Source of the DNA: Candidatus Aenigmatarchaeota archaeon
GTDB taxonomy: Archaea > Aenigmatarchaeota > Aenigmatarchaeia > CG10238-14 > SpSt-28
Reading direction: 5' to 3'
DNA: 8,121 nt
NCBI GenBank assembly: GCA_025058985.1
Contig: JANXEB010000103.1
Coordinates: forward strand, 1-8,121
Numbering within the stretch: position 1 is the stretch's first letter; each line of letters starts with the position of its first letter. Positions 1 through 6,533 of this stretch are shown piece after piece. The translations under genes and the position numbers were made by a program. Under the pieces are notes generated by a model. It saw nothing but the letters and a program-made list of their open reading frames with translations, had not been told where the DNA came from and ran no database searches.

Positions 1-515
1 CATATGGTTGCTTTAGAATTAAAAGAATTAATTCCTTCTGGAAAAAGAAAATTAGTTTTATTATCAAATACAAATAGAAGTTGGATTTTTGTTGTTTTTG
101 TTAAAGATATTAATTGGTTAGATGGATTTTCTTATAGAAGAAAAATAATTATGGAAATATTAATGCAAATTCTTTAAGCAATGGTTATAGTACTTTTATA
201 ACTTTTAATTTAACTTTTGATGGCTCTATTGGTGGAAGAACTTCCGTAGGTAGTTCTCATTCTTGTGCTTTATTATCAAATAATTCAATAGCTTGTTGTG
301 GTTATAATTATTGGGGTCAATTAGGAGATGGAACAACTACAGATAGAAATACACCCGTTTTAACTCTAAATTATAATTTAGGTGGAAGATATGAAAAAAC
401 AGGTGGAATAACAACATTACATAGATCTCCATATTTTTTTGATGTTTATTTTATTAGAAAATATTCTTTAATAGAACCAACAATTTTTATAAAAGAGGAA
501 ACTATTAGAAATTAA
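1..515 (+). pseudogene. Frameshifted 3' remnant of an RCC1-repeat / DUF2341-type surface protein
   Basis: Frame 1 is open from base 1 to the stop at 175-177 and ends with WLDGFSYRRKI, which resembles the start of DUF2341 domains in archaeal surface proteins. The reading then continues one base back (frame 3), from the stop at 135-137 to the stop at 513-515. Frame 3 holds a clear RCC1-type repeat (VGSSHSCALL, then GQLGDGTTTDRNTPV) and near its end YFIRKYSLIEPTIFI, like the segment that often closes DUF2341/lectin-like units. Frame 3 has no ATG, GTG or TTG before its stop, so it cannot be a separate gene. One extra A in the A5 run at 141-145 would join the two frames. Intact relatives would be large exported proteins; here the central DUF2341 core seems missing. 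The gene may begin before the window. A sequencing indel is the main alternative to true decay. RCC1 is firm; DUF2341 is a weaker call. Confidence 0.7.
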
Positions 516-548
516 TTTTAAAACCTATTTTTCCAAAATCACATACCA

Positions 549-573
549 AACTTGTTTACTCCAAGTTAAAAAA
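549..573 (-). terminator. Possible terminator behind the EF-2/nurA unit
   Basis: Reading the minus strand, a run of six T (573-568) follows directly after the nuclease stop codon. Next comes a perfect 6-bp inverted repeat, AACTTG at 549-554 and CAAGTT at 562-567, with a 7-base loop. Archaeal termination usually depends on oligo-T runs, so the T run is the more meaningful part. The hairpin follows the T run instead of preceding it, so this is not a bacterial-type terminator. In such AT-rich DNA both could arise by chance. Confidence 0.3.
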
Positions 574-1521
574 CTATAAAGGTCTAGAATCTCTTCTCAA
601 CTTAAACAAAGATGGTAAATTTTCCATTAAACTTTTAAACCTTTCACATATTTCGTTTAAAGCATTTTCATTAACTCTAGCGGATAAATCAGCTTCTATT
701 ATAGGAATCGGAATTGTATAATAATTACTAAAAGCTGTTTTAATTATTATAGAAGAAAGCTTGTCTATCTCCTCTTCAATATTATTTATAACTTCGATTT
801 TCAAAGGTCTATCAAATTGAGAGACCTTTAAATAGAAAAAATTTATTTTTTTATATAAAGGTAAAGCAATAGTTCTTTCAAGATTTTTTAATAAGTGGTG
901 AGTTATGTTTGTATCAAAAGATTTTTCAATTAAAATTTTTTCTTCATTTGTTAATAAATCAAACTTAGCTAAAAAATTGCACAAAGCTACACTCCTACTA
1001 TCTTCTACAATTCCAGCTATTATTAAATCTTTTAGTTCATCTTTTAAAGATAAAAGATTTTCGTAGACACACTCATTAGTTTTCTTAGAAATGTTAGTGT
1101 TTAACAAAGGCCCATCCAATAACAAAACATCTGGTTTAAATATTCTACAAGCTTCCATAGCTAGGTTTACTTCTTTTAGCCATCTTTTTTCGTTTAGTTT
1201 TTTATTTAGTTCAAGCTCACTAAAAGTTTTAAAATAAAATAACTCTTCTTTTACATTTTCTGGGTATTTTCTGAATTCTACTAGTTTATTGTTCTTGAAC
1301 TTTAAAAAAACTGAAGCAGTTTTTATTATAGAGATATCTATTGCGGAAAGCATTTTCTTGGTAAAACCACTATCCACCGAACAAACCGAAAACTCTTCTA
1401 CATCTAAATCTATTTTTTTCTTTATTTCTGTATTTTTTATAATTTTTTCACAAATGTTTTTTCTTAGCTCTTCTTCAGCTTTTAGTTTATTAATAATTTC
1501 ATTAAACAAAACTTCTATCAA
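574..1521 (-). CDS. nurA: NurA-family 5'-3' nuclease
   Basis: The 315-residue protein shows the spaced acidic motifs of the NurA nuclease domain: SVDSGF near residue 48 (Asp50), LLLDGPL around Asp136, GIVEDSRS near 170-177, FDRPLKIEV near 236-244 and the C-terminal PIPIIEADLSARV around Asp278. NurA is a Mn-dependent nuclease that, with the HerA ATPase and Mre11-Rad50, resects DNA ends in archaeal recombination. Length fits the family. The start is TTG at 1521-1519, sharing 4 bp with the EF-2 stop codon (TTGA). The next Met in frame is residue 57, beyond the first catalytic motif, so TTG is the best start. A GAGG lies only one base before TTG, too close for a normal Shine-Dalgarno, so translational coupling to EF-2 is likely. 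No herA, mre11 or rad50 is in the window. The family call is firm; the in vivo role is inferred. Confidence 0.85.
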   Translation of the reverse strand: MIEVLFNEIINKLKAEEELRKNICEKIIKNTEIKKKIDLDVEEFSVCSVDSGFTKKMLSAIDISIIKTASVFLKFKNNKLVEFRKYPENVKEELFYFKTFSELELNKKLNEKRWLKEVNLAMEACRIFKPDVLLLDGPLLNTNISKKTNECVYENLLSLKDELKDLIIAGIVEDSRSVALCNFLAKFDLLTNEEKILIEKSFDTNITHHLLKNLERTIALPLYKKINFFYLKVSQFDRPLKIEVINNIEEEIDKLSSIIIKTAFSNYYTIPIPIIEADLSARVNENALNEICERFKSLMENLPSLFKLRRDSRPL

Positions 1522-3710
1522 ACCTCTGCTTTAGGAATTTCTTCCGGCAATCCTTTCCTCTTTCTTATAGATTTTATAATATTTTCTCTTAAATCTGTTG
1601 GAATTTTTTCAAAAACATTTTCTATTAAACTATAAAACCCCCTTCCACTTGTTATGGATTTTAGTTTTGCATCAAAACCAAAAGTTTCACTAACAGGAAT
1701 TTTTGCAATTATTTGTGCAGCTCCGGCTTCTTCTTTCATATCAATTAAATTACCTCTCCTGTTTTCTATTTCTCTGACAACATCACTTATATATTCAGTT
1801 GGTATATCTATTCTCAAAATTTGCTTAGGTTCCATTAATATTGCATTAGCTTTCAACATAGCTTGTCTTATTCCATATTTTGTTGCGGGCATTATTTGAC
1901 CAGGACCTCTATGTATGGAATCTTCGTGTAAATCACAATCAACTAGTCTGACTTTAACTTTCATTAAAGGTTCTCTAGCTAAGGGACCATCTTCACAAAC
2001 TTCTTTAAAAGCATCTTTAACCATCTCTATTATTTCTCCAACAAATAACTGACCTCTAGTTTCCTCTATTAAAATACATTTGTTATAAATAGAAACTATT
2101 TTTTTTGCAGTTTCGTAAGGTATTCCATATTCTGAGATTTTTTTGAAAAGTTTTATATCTTTTTCTCTAGGATCAACTTCAGGTATTTCTCTTTTTACTA
2201 ATGCTTCATAAACTTTATCTTCTAAAGGTTCAACAACAAAATATAATCTATTATGTTTATTAGGAGTTTTTGCCTCCACTACTGGAGAAGAGTTTTCAAT
2301 AGTTTCTCTATAAACAACAATTGGTGGAGACATAACAACATCCAATCCCATTTCCTTTAACTTATTTTCGACCTTAGCTTCCAGATGTAGTTCCCCCATA
2401 CCAGAAACTAGATATTCTCCTGTTTCTGGATTTATTTTAACAACTAGGGTAGAATCTTCCTTAGCTATCTGTTTTAAAGCTTCTACAACCTTAGTTAAAT
2501 CCATTGGATTTTTTGGTTCAACAGATTTTGTAACGACAGGATCAAACAAATGTTTTATTTCGACAAAAGGTTCAATTAGTTTATCAACATCACAAACGGT
2601 TTCTCCAGTAAAAGCTTGAGGTATTCCAACTATAGCTACAATATTTCCAGCAGGAACTTCCTCAACAGGAATTCTTTGTATTCCTTTAAAAACAGCTACT
2701 TGTTGGATTTTTTCTTGTCTTTTTGATGTTAATAAATAAACATCTCTACCTTTATAAACTTTACCAGAAAATATTCTTCCAGTTGCAACAAAACCAACGT
2801 GAGGATCTGGAATCATTTTTGTTATTATTATTGCTAATCTTCCATTAGGATTACATTCAAGCATATCTTTACCAATTTCACTATTCAAATCTCCAGTCCA
2901 AATTTTTTCCAATCTATATTTTATAGCTTCCAATGGATTTGGTAAGTGTTTTATTATCATATCAAGAACAACTTTATGTAAAGGAGCTAGTTTCGCTAAT
3001 TCTTCATCTCTACCCTCGCTAGAAAGTTGCATTATTTCTTTTAAAGTTATTCCCGTTTTTTGTAAATAAGGTAATGATATAGCCCATCTTCTGTAAGCTG
3101 AACCAATTGCAACACTACCATCTTGAACACTAACAAGCCATTTTTTATTAAAAGGCTCTTCAGCATATCTTTGAATTAAAATATTAACATCTCTTATTAT
3201 TTTCTCTAATCTTTCCATCATTTGTTGTGGGGTAACTTTTAATTCTTTTATTAATCTATCTGTTTTATTTATAAATAAAACAGGTTTAACTCTTTCTCTT
3301 AAAGCTTGTCTAAAAACTGTTTCTGTTTGCGGCATAATTCCTTCTACAGCATCAACTAAAACAATTGTTCCATCAACAGCTCTCATAGCTCTAGTTACAT
3401 CTCCACCAAAATCAACATGACCAGGAGTATCAACTAAATTTATTAAATAATCAACTCCTTCATATTCATGAACCATACTAACATTAGCTCCATATATTGT
3501 TAATTCTCTTTTTCTTTCTTGCTCATCAAACCATGTAAACATAACTTTTCCAGCCATTTCTTCAGCTAACATACCAGCTCCAGCCATTAAGTTATCAGTT
3601 AAAGTAGTTTTTCCATGATGAACATGAGAAGAAGTAGCAACATTTCTAATTCTTTTTGGGTCATACATAACTTCTTTAATTCTTTCAATCATAGGTTTTT
3701 TTTCTACCAT
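1518..3710 (-). CDS. fusA: Translation elongation factor EF-2 (archaeal EF-G homologue)
   Basis: This 730-residue ribosomal translocase GTPase has the usual archaeal EF-2 length and all domains. The G domain carries the P-loop HVHHGKT (29-35), switch I with Thr71, DTPGHVD (94-100, catalytic His98) and NKTD (148-151). Domain IV carries LHEDSIHRGPGQ, whose His600 is the site of diphthamide modification, so this is a genuine EF-2 and not a paralogue lacking that site. Two conserved spots are altered: the P-loop Asp of the usual AHVDHGKT is His31 (codon CAT), and the usual RGITI of switch I reads RELTI (68-72). The G domain otherwise matches archaeal EF-2 well. Translation starts at ATG 3710-3708 with no Shine-Dalgarno upstream; a second Met at residue 7 is less likely. 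It heads a two-gene unit with the nuclease and diverges from tRNA-Pro. Confidence 0.97.
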   Translation of the reverse strand: MVEKKPMIERIKEVMYDPKRIRNVATSSHVHHGKTTLTDNLMAGAGMLAEEMAGKVMFTWFDEQERKRELTIYGANVSMVHEYEGVDYLINLVDTPGHVDFGGDVTRAMRAVDGTIVLVDAVEGIMPQTETVFRQALRERVKPVLFINKTDRLIKELKVTPQQMMERLEKIIRDVNILIQRYAEEPFNKKWLVSVQDGSVAIGSAYRRWAISLPYLQKTGITLKEIMQLSSEGRDEELAKLAPLHKVVLDMIIKHLPNPLEAIKYRLEKIWTGDLNSEIGKDMLECNPNGRLAIIITKMIPDPHVGFVATGRIFSGKVYKGRDVYLLTSKRQEKIQQVAVFKGIQRIPVEEVPAGNIVAIVGIPQAFTGETVCDVDKLIEPFVEIKHLFDPVVTKSVEPKNPMDLTKVVEALKQIAKEDSTLVVKINPETGEYLVSGMGELHLEAKVENKLKEMGLDVVMSPPIVVYRETIENSSPVVEAKTPNKHNRLYFVVEPLEDKVYEALVKREIPEVDPREKDIKLFKKISEYGIPYETAKKIVSIYNKCILIEETRGQLFVGEIIEMVKDAFKEVCEDGPLAREPLMKVKVRLVDCDLHEDSIHRGPGQIMPATKYGIRQAMLKANAILMEPKQILRIDIPTEYISDVVREIENRRGNLIDMKEEAGAAQIIAKIPVSETFGFDAKLKSITSGRGFYSLIENVFEKIPTDLRENIIKSIRKRKGLPEEIPKAEV

Positions 3711-3716
3711 AAAATC

Positions 3717-3724
3717 TTATTATA
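3717..3724 (+). promoter_or_regulatory. Box A (TATA-like) element for tRNA-Pro
   Basis: TTATTATA is centred about 25 nt before the mature tRNA 5' end, the usual archaeal spacing from box A to transcription start. It sits in a 34-bp gap shared with the divergent EF-2 gene. Base composition makes chance matches common, so the spacing is the main support. Confidence 0.5.
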
Positions 3725-3731
3725 CATTATT

Positions 3732-3740
3732 CAAATTTAA
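3732..3740 (-). promoter_or_regulatory. Box A-like element for EF-2
   Basis: On the minus strand this reads TTAAATTTG, centred about 26 nt before the EF-2 ATG. That position suits a leaderless transcript starting at or near the start codon. It lies downstream of the tRNA-Pro box A within the same 34-bp gap, so the two promoters interleave. Confidence 0.4.
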
Positions 3741-3744
3741 TTAA

Positions 3745-3818
3745 GGGGGTGTAGTCTAACTTGGTTAGGACACTGGCTTTGGGAGCCAGTAATCTGGGTT
3801 CAAATCCCAGCACCCCCA
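3745..3818 (+). tRNA. tRNA-Pro (anticodon UGG)
   Basis: A complete 74-nt cloverleaf can be folded by eye. The acceptor stem is GGGGGTG (3745-3751) with CACCCCC (3811-3817) and discriminator A3818. The D stem is GTCT with GGAC, including one G-U pair. The anticodon stem is CTGGC (3773-3777) with GCCAG (3785-3789), enclosing TTTGGGA with anticodon TGG at 3780-3782. The T stem is CTGGG with CCCAG around TTCAAAT. There is no intron and CCA is not encoded. The last 19 bases overlap the convergent DUF123 gene. T runs at 3860-3866 and 3878-3883, inside that gene, could end the transcript. The cognate synthetase lies about 1.3 kb downstream on the same strand. Confidence 0.97.
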
Positions 3819-4159
3819 TAAAATAAATGCGATTTACATTTACAGTCAGAACAACCAAATTTTTTTATAAATTTAAATTTTTTCATAAGTATTTTTGAAA
3901 TTTTACATTCTTCTCTATTTTTAGATTTTTTATAAATAGCTTTTAATATTTTGAAATTTTTATTTGTTGTTAAATAATCTATATGCCAAAATATTTTCTT
4001 CCTCTTTTTTAAATGTCTGTGAATTCTTTTTTCAATATTGTTCAAGGCAGAACCAATATAAAAATAAAATCCTTTTCTAAAATAAATATTGCCTAAACTG
4101 CCAACTTTTACTTTACAATTTTTAGTACACTTTATAACTAAAATATAACTTCCCCTCAT
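3800..4159 (-). CDS. Stand-alone DUF123 (URI / GIY-YIG-like nuclease fold) protein
   Basis: The 119-residue protein matches the DUF123 pattern: GSYIL at the N-terminus, then KGFYFYIGSA (29-38, the YIG half of the motif), RIHRHL (45-50), WHIDYL (58-63) and a C-terminal CSDCKCKSHLFY (103-114). DUF123 is a URI/GIY-YIG-like fold, found alone or fused to endonuclease III in archaea; its exact reaction is not established, but a role in DNA processing is suspected. ATG at 4159-4157 begins right at the domain and has no Shine-Dalgarno. The stop TGA (3802-3800) lies in the antisense of the tRNA-Pro T-loop, so the last five residues, GGAGI, are read from antisense tRNA bases. The conserved domain ends at SHLFY, so this tail is probably incidental. 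The gene is divergent from the DsbA-like gene. Confidence 0.85.
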   Translation of the reverse strand: MRGSYILVIKCTKNCKVKVGSLGNIYFRKGFYFYIGSALNNIEKRIHRHLKKRKKIFWHIDYLTTNKNFKILKAIYKKSKNREECKISKILMKKFKFIKKFGCSDCKCKSHLFYGGAGI

Positions 4160-4164
4160 TCTAA

Positions 4165-4176
4165 TATTTATTTATA
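4165..4176 (+). promoter_or_regulatory. Box A-like element for the dsbA-like/proS unit
   Basis: TATTTATTTATA lies about 29 to 18 nt before the ATG at 4194, in the position expected of box A for a leaderless transcript. No Shine-Dalgarno is present between it and the start codon. It shares a 34-bp gap with the opposing DUF123 promoter. Confidence 0.45.
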
Positions 4177-4181
4177 GTAAC

Positions 4182-4190
4182 TTATTATAG
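4182..4190 (-). promoter_or_regulatory. Box A-like element for the DUF123 gene
   Basis: On the minus strand CTATAATAA is centred about 27 nt before the DUF123 ATG, consistent with leaderless transcription. It faces the dsbA-like promoter in the same short gap, as the EF-2 and tRNA-Pro promoters do in theirs. Confidence 0.45.
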
Positions 4191-4193
4191 TTT

Positions 4194-5117
4194 ATGTTTA
4201 AAAATATTTGGATGTACACAACTTTCATATTAATAGTTATGCTAGCGGTAAGCATTTTTTATTCTTTTAAACGTACAGAAACAATTTCTAATGCAACGTC
4301 AACTCAACAAATTTTATCTAAGGAGGAAGTTGGTAAAAAAGTAGTTGATTATATTAATAAAAACCTTGTTCCGCCAGGAGTTACAATAGAGTTATCTAGA
4401 GTAGAAGATTTCGATAACTTATATAAAGTTATAATTTTAGCTGGTGGTAATGAAATTCCTGTTTATGCTACAAAAGATGGTAAAACATTGTTTTTACAAT
4501 CTTTTGATATGACAGTTCCTTTAAGAAGGGAAGAAGAGCAACAAACAATTAAACTTACTACTAAACTTTTAAACAAAATAAACAAAAAACCCTTTATTGG
4601 TAGCATGAATGCTCCAATAACAATAATCGAATTTACGGATTATCAATGTCCTTTTTGTGCAAGACATTCTAAACAAACATTACCATTAATAAAAGCAAAT
4701 TTCATAGAAAAAGGTTTGATAAAATATTTTGTTTTTGATTTTCCTTTAGATTTTCATCAAAATGCGGAAGAAGCGGCTATTGCAAGTAGATGTGCTAATG
4801 AACAGAACAAATATTGGGAAATGCACGATATTCTTTTTGAAAAACAGCAGGAATGGAGTTATAGCAATGAACCATATAAAATATTTAAAGAATATGCAGC
4901 TAGTTTAAACTTAGATGTTTCTATGTTTGAAAAATGTATTAAAGAAGAGAGATATAAGGATGATGTTAGAGATGATTATTTGATTGCTTCTGAAAACGGA
5001 ATTAGCGGAACACCAGCCTTCTTTATACTCAGAACTAATTCAAACGAAGCGATTCCAATAAGAGGAGCTCTTCCTTATACTGAGTTTGAAAGAATTATAA
5101 ATTTATTATTAAGATAA
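4194..5117 (+). CDS. Membrane-anchored DsbA-like thiol-disulfide oxidoreductase
   Basis: The 307-residue protein has a short N-terminus and one hydrophobic segment (about 8-24) with no clear cleavage site, so it is probably a signal anchor that places the rest outside the membrane. Residues about 40-115 form a less familiar N-terminal domain. A DsbA/DSBA-like thioredoxin fold follows, with ITIIEFTDYQCPFC containing the active-site CPFC at 152-155 and the cis-proline loop GISGTPAFF (Pro274). An extra pair, Cys200 and Cys248, lies in the helical insertion and could form a structural disulfide. The expected role is making or shuffling disulfides in exported proteins; no VKOR or DsbB-like partner is in the window. 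ATG at 4194 has no Shine-Dalgarno. The stop is 3 bp before proS, so both are probably on one transcript. Fold and motif are firm; oxidase versus isomerase is not decided. Confidence 0.88.
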   Translation: MFKNIWMYTTFILIVMLAVSIFYSFKRTETISNATSTQQILSKEEVGKKVVDYINKNLVPPGVTIELSRVEDFDNLYKVIILAGGNEIPVYATKDGKTLFLQSFDMTVPLRREEEQQTIKLTTKLLNKINKKPFIGSMNAPITIIEFTDYQCPFCARHSKQTLPLIKANFIEKGLIKYFVFDFPLDFHQNAEEAAIASRCANEQNKYWEMHDILFEKQQEWSYSNEPYKIFKEYAASLNLDVSMFEKCIKEERYKDDVRDDYLIASENGISGTPAFFILRTNSNEAIPIRGALPYTEFERIINLLLR

Positions 5118-5120
5118 ATA

Positions 5121-6533
5121 GTGGAGAAAAATAGAATAAAACCAGAAAGAGTACCAGAAAAAAATAACCTTATAGAGTGGTACAATTCTTTATTACAAAT
5201 AGCTGAAATTGTTGATAGAAGATATCCAGTAAAAGGTACTTTTATTTGGCTACCATATGGTTTAAAAATAATGAAAAAATTAGTTGAAATTTTAAATAAA
5301 ATTTTTGAGGAAAATTCTATAGAAGAAGTTTATTTTCCTCTTTTCGTTCCTTTAGAATTTGCTAAGATAAATGACGAATGGTTTGAAGGTTTTAAAAAAG
5401 AAGCTTTTTATTTAGAAGAAGAGAAAGTAATGTTAAGACCTACTGGTGAACCAGCAATGTATCCTATTTTTAAGTATTGGATAGCAGAAGGTAAATTGCC
5501 AATAAAAATAGTTCAAACGGTTTCATCTTTTAGAAAAGAAGGAAAAACTACTCACACTATGATAAGAGATAGAGAAATAACTTTTTGGCACGAAATACAT
5601 ACAGTTCATAAAACTAGGGAAGAAGCTTATGAAGAAGTTGAAAAACATAAAAAAATATATGAGTTTATTTTCAAGGAAGTTTTACATATTCCTCCAATAA
5701 TAGTTGAAAAACCAAAATATGAAATATTTCCCGGAGCTGAATCAGCTTATGAATTTTATACTATTTTGCCAAATGGAAAACTTTTAGAAAACGGTAGTGT
5801 TAATAATTTAGGTCAGTCTTATGCTAAGAAGTTTGATTTATTTTTTGTTGATGAAAAAGGAAATAAAAATTATGTTTGGCAAGTTTGTACTGGTAATGGA
5901 GCTAGGTTTTTAGTAGCAGCATTTTGTTTACATGGAGATGAAAGAGGTTTTTTAATTCCTCCAAAAATAGCTCCTATTCAAGTTGTTATAATAACAATTC
6001 CAAAAGGAGAAGAAAATTTTTTAGATTATGCATATGATTTAAATAAAAAATTAATAAAAGAAAATATTAGAAGTTTTGTTGATGAAAGTGAAAAAACTCC
6101 TGGTGAAAAATTCAATATTTGGGATATAAAAGGAGTTCCTATAAGAATAGAAATTGGAGAAAAGGAAGTTGAAGAAAATTTCTATACTATTTATAGAAGA
6201 GATTTAAAAGAAAGGTTCAAAGTTGAAAAAGATAAAGTTATTGAGATAATAAAAAAGTTTTTAGAAGATGAAATACCAAATTACTTATATAAAAGAGTTG
6301 AAGAATTTTATAAAAATGTTATAAAAAATTGTAAAGATTTTAAAGAGTTAAATAAATTAATAGAGAGTGGAAATATCGCAAAAGCTAATTGGTGCGGTGA
6401 GTTAAAATGTTTTGAAGAAATTTCTAAAATTGGATTAGAAGCAATAGGTTTTTTGGAAGAAAAAGAGAAAGGAAAATGTATTGTTTGTGGAAAAGAAACA
6501 GAGAAATTAACTTTTATTGGAAAAGTTTATTGA
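5121..6533 (+). CDS. proS: Prolyl-tRNA synthetase, archaeal/eukaryal type
   Basis: This 470-residue class IIa synthetase charges tRNA-Pro with proline, and its tRNA(UGG) is encoded nearby. Recognisable parts, in order: RYPVKGTFIWLPYG (34-47), the loop LRPTGEPAMY (105-114), motif 2 from FRKE (137-140) through IRDREITFWHEIHTVH (148-163), motif 3 around TGNGAR (257-262), the anticodon-binding domain with PGEKFNIWDIKGVP (327-340), and a C-terminal zinc domain with Cys425, Cys430, Cys453 and Cys456, ending in Tyr470. Several loops differ from the usual family text: TSE is TGE, the GTSH loop is GSVN near 225-228, and the WGxSTR region is TGNGAR. The Thr, Glu, Arg and WxExH residues thought to line the proline pocket are kept, so it should be active. 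The start is GTG at 5121, because no ATG precedes the conserved core. There is no Shine-Dalgarno; coupling to the gene 3 bp upstream is likely. Confidence 0.95.
   Translation: MEKNRIKPERVPEKNNLIEWYNSLLQIAEIVDRRYPVKGTFIWLPYGLKIMKKLVEILNKIFEENSIEEVYFPLFVPLEFAKINDEWFEGFKKEAFYLEEEKVMLRPTGEPAMYPIFKYWIAEGKLPIKIVQTVSSFRKEGKTTHTMIRDREITFWHEIHTVHKTREEAYEEVEKHKKIYEFIFKEVLHIPPIIVEKPKYEIFPGAESAYEFYTILPNGKLLENGSVNNLGQSYAKKFDLFFVDEKGNKNYVWQVCTGNGARFLVAAFCLHGDERGFLIPPKIAPIQVVIITIPKGEENFLDYAYDLNKKLIKENIRSFVDESEKTPGEKFNIWDIKGVPIRIEIGEKEVEENFYTIYRRDLKERFKVEKDKVIEIIKKFLEDEIPNYLYKRVEEFYKNVIKNCKDFKELNKLIESGNIAKANWCGELKCFEEISKIGLEAIGFLEEKEKGKCIVCGKETEKLTFIGKVY

Noticed and set aside
136..152. Programmed -1 ribosomal frameshifting joining the two halves of the RCC1/DUF2341 gene.
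   Set aside because: In the upstream frame the bases read A AAA ATA, which is not a standard slippery heptamer, and I see no clear stimulatory structure downstream. An indel in the A run is simpler.
1..177. An independent 58-codon gene starting at ATG 4.
   Set aside because: Its end looks like the start of a domain and runs straight into the frame of the RCC1 repeat, so it is better read as the upstream half of one broken gene.
549..567. The 6-bp inverted repeat as an operator or recombination site.
   Set aside because: It is a single short AT-rich repeat with no partner elsewhere. It is kept only as a weak part of a possible terminator.
574..1521. A NurA-HerA type antiviral or defence module.
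   Set aside because: No HerA, SIR2, Mre11 or other partner is in the window, and the neighbours are translation genes. A defence role has no support here.
1289..1899. Two 81-codon open frames on the plus strand (1289-1534 and 1654-1899).
   Set aside because: They lie antisense to the nuclease and EF-2, have hydrophobic low-complexity translations expected from antisense AT-rich DNA, and show no family signal or promoter.
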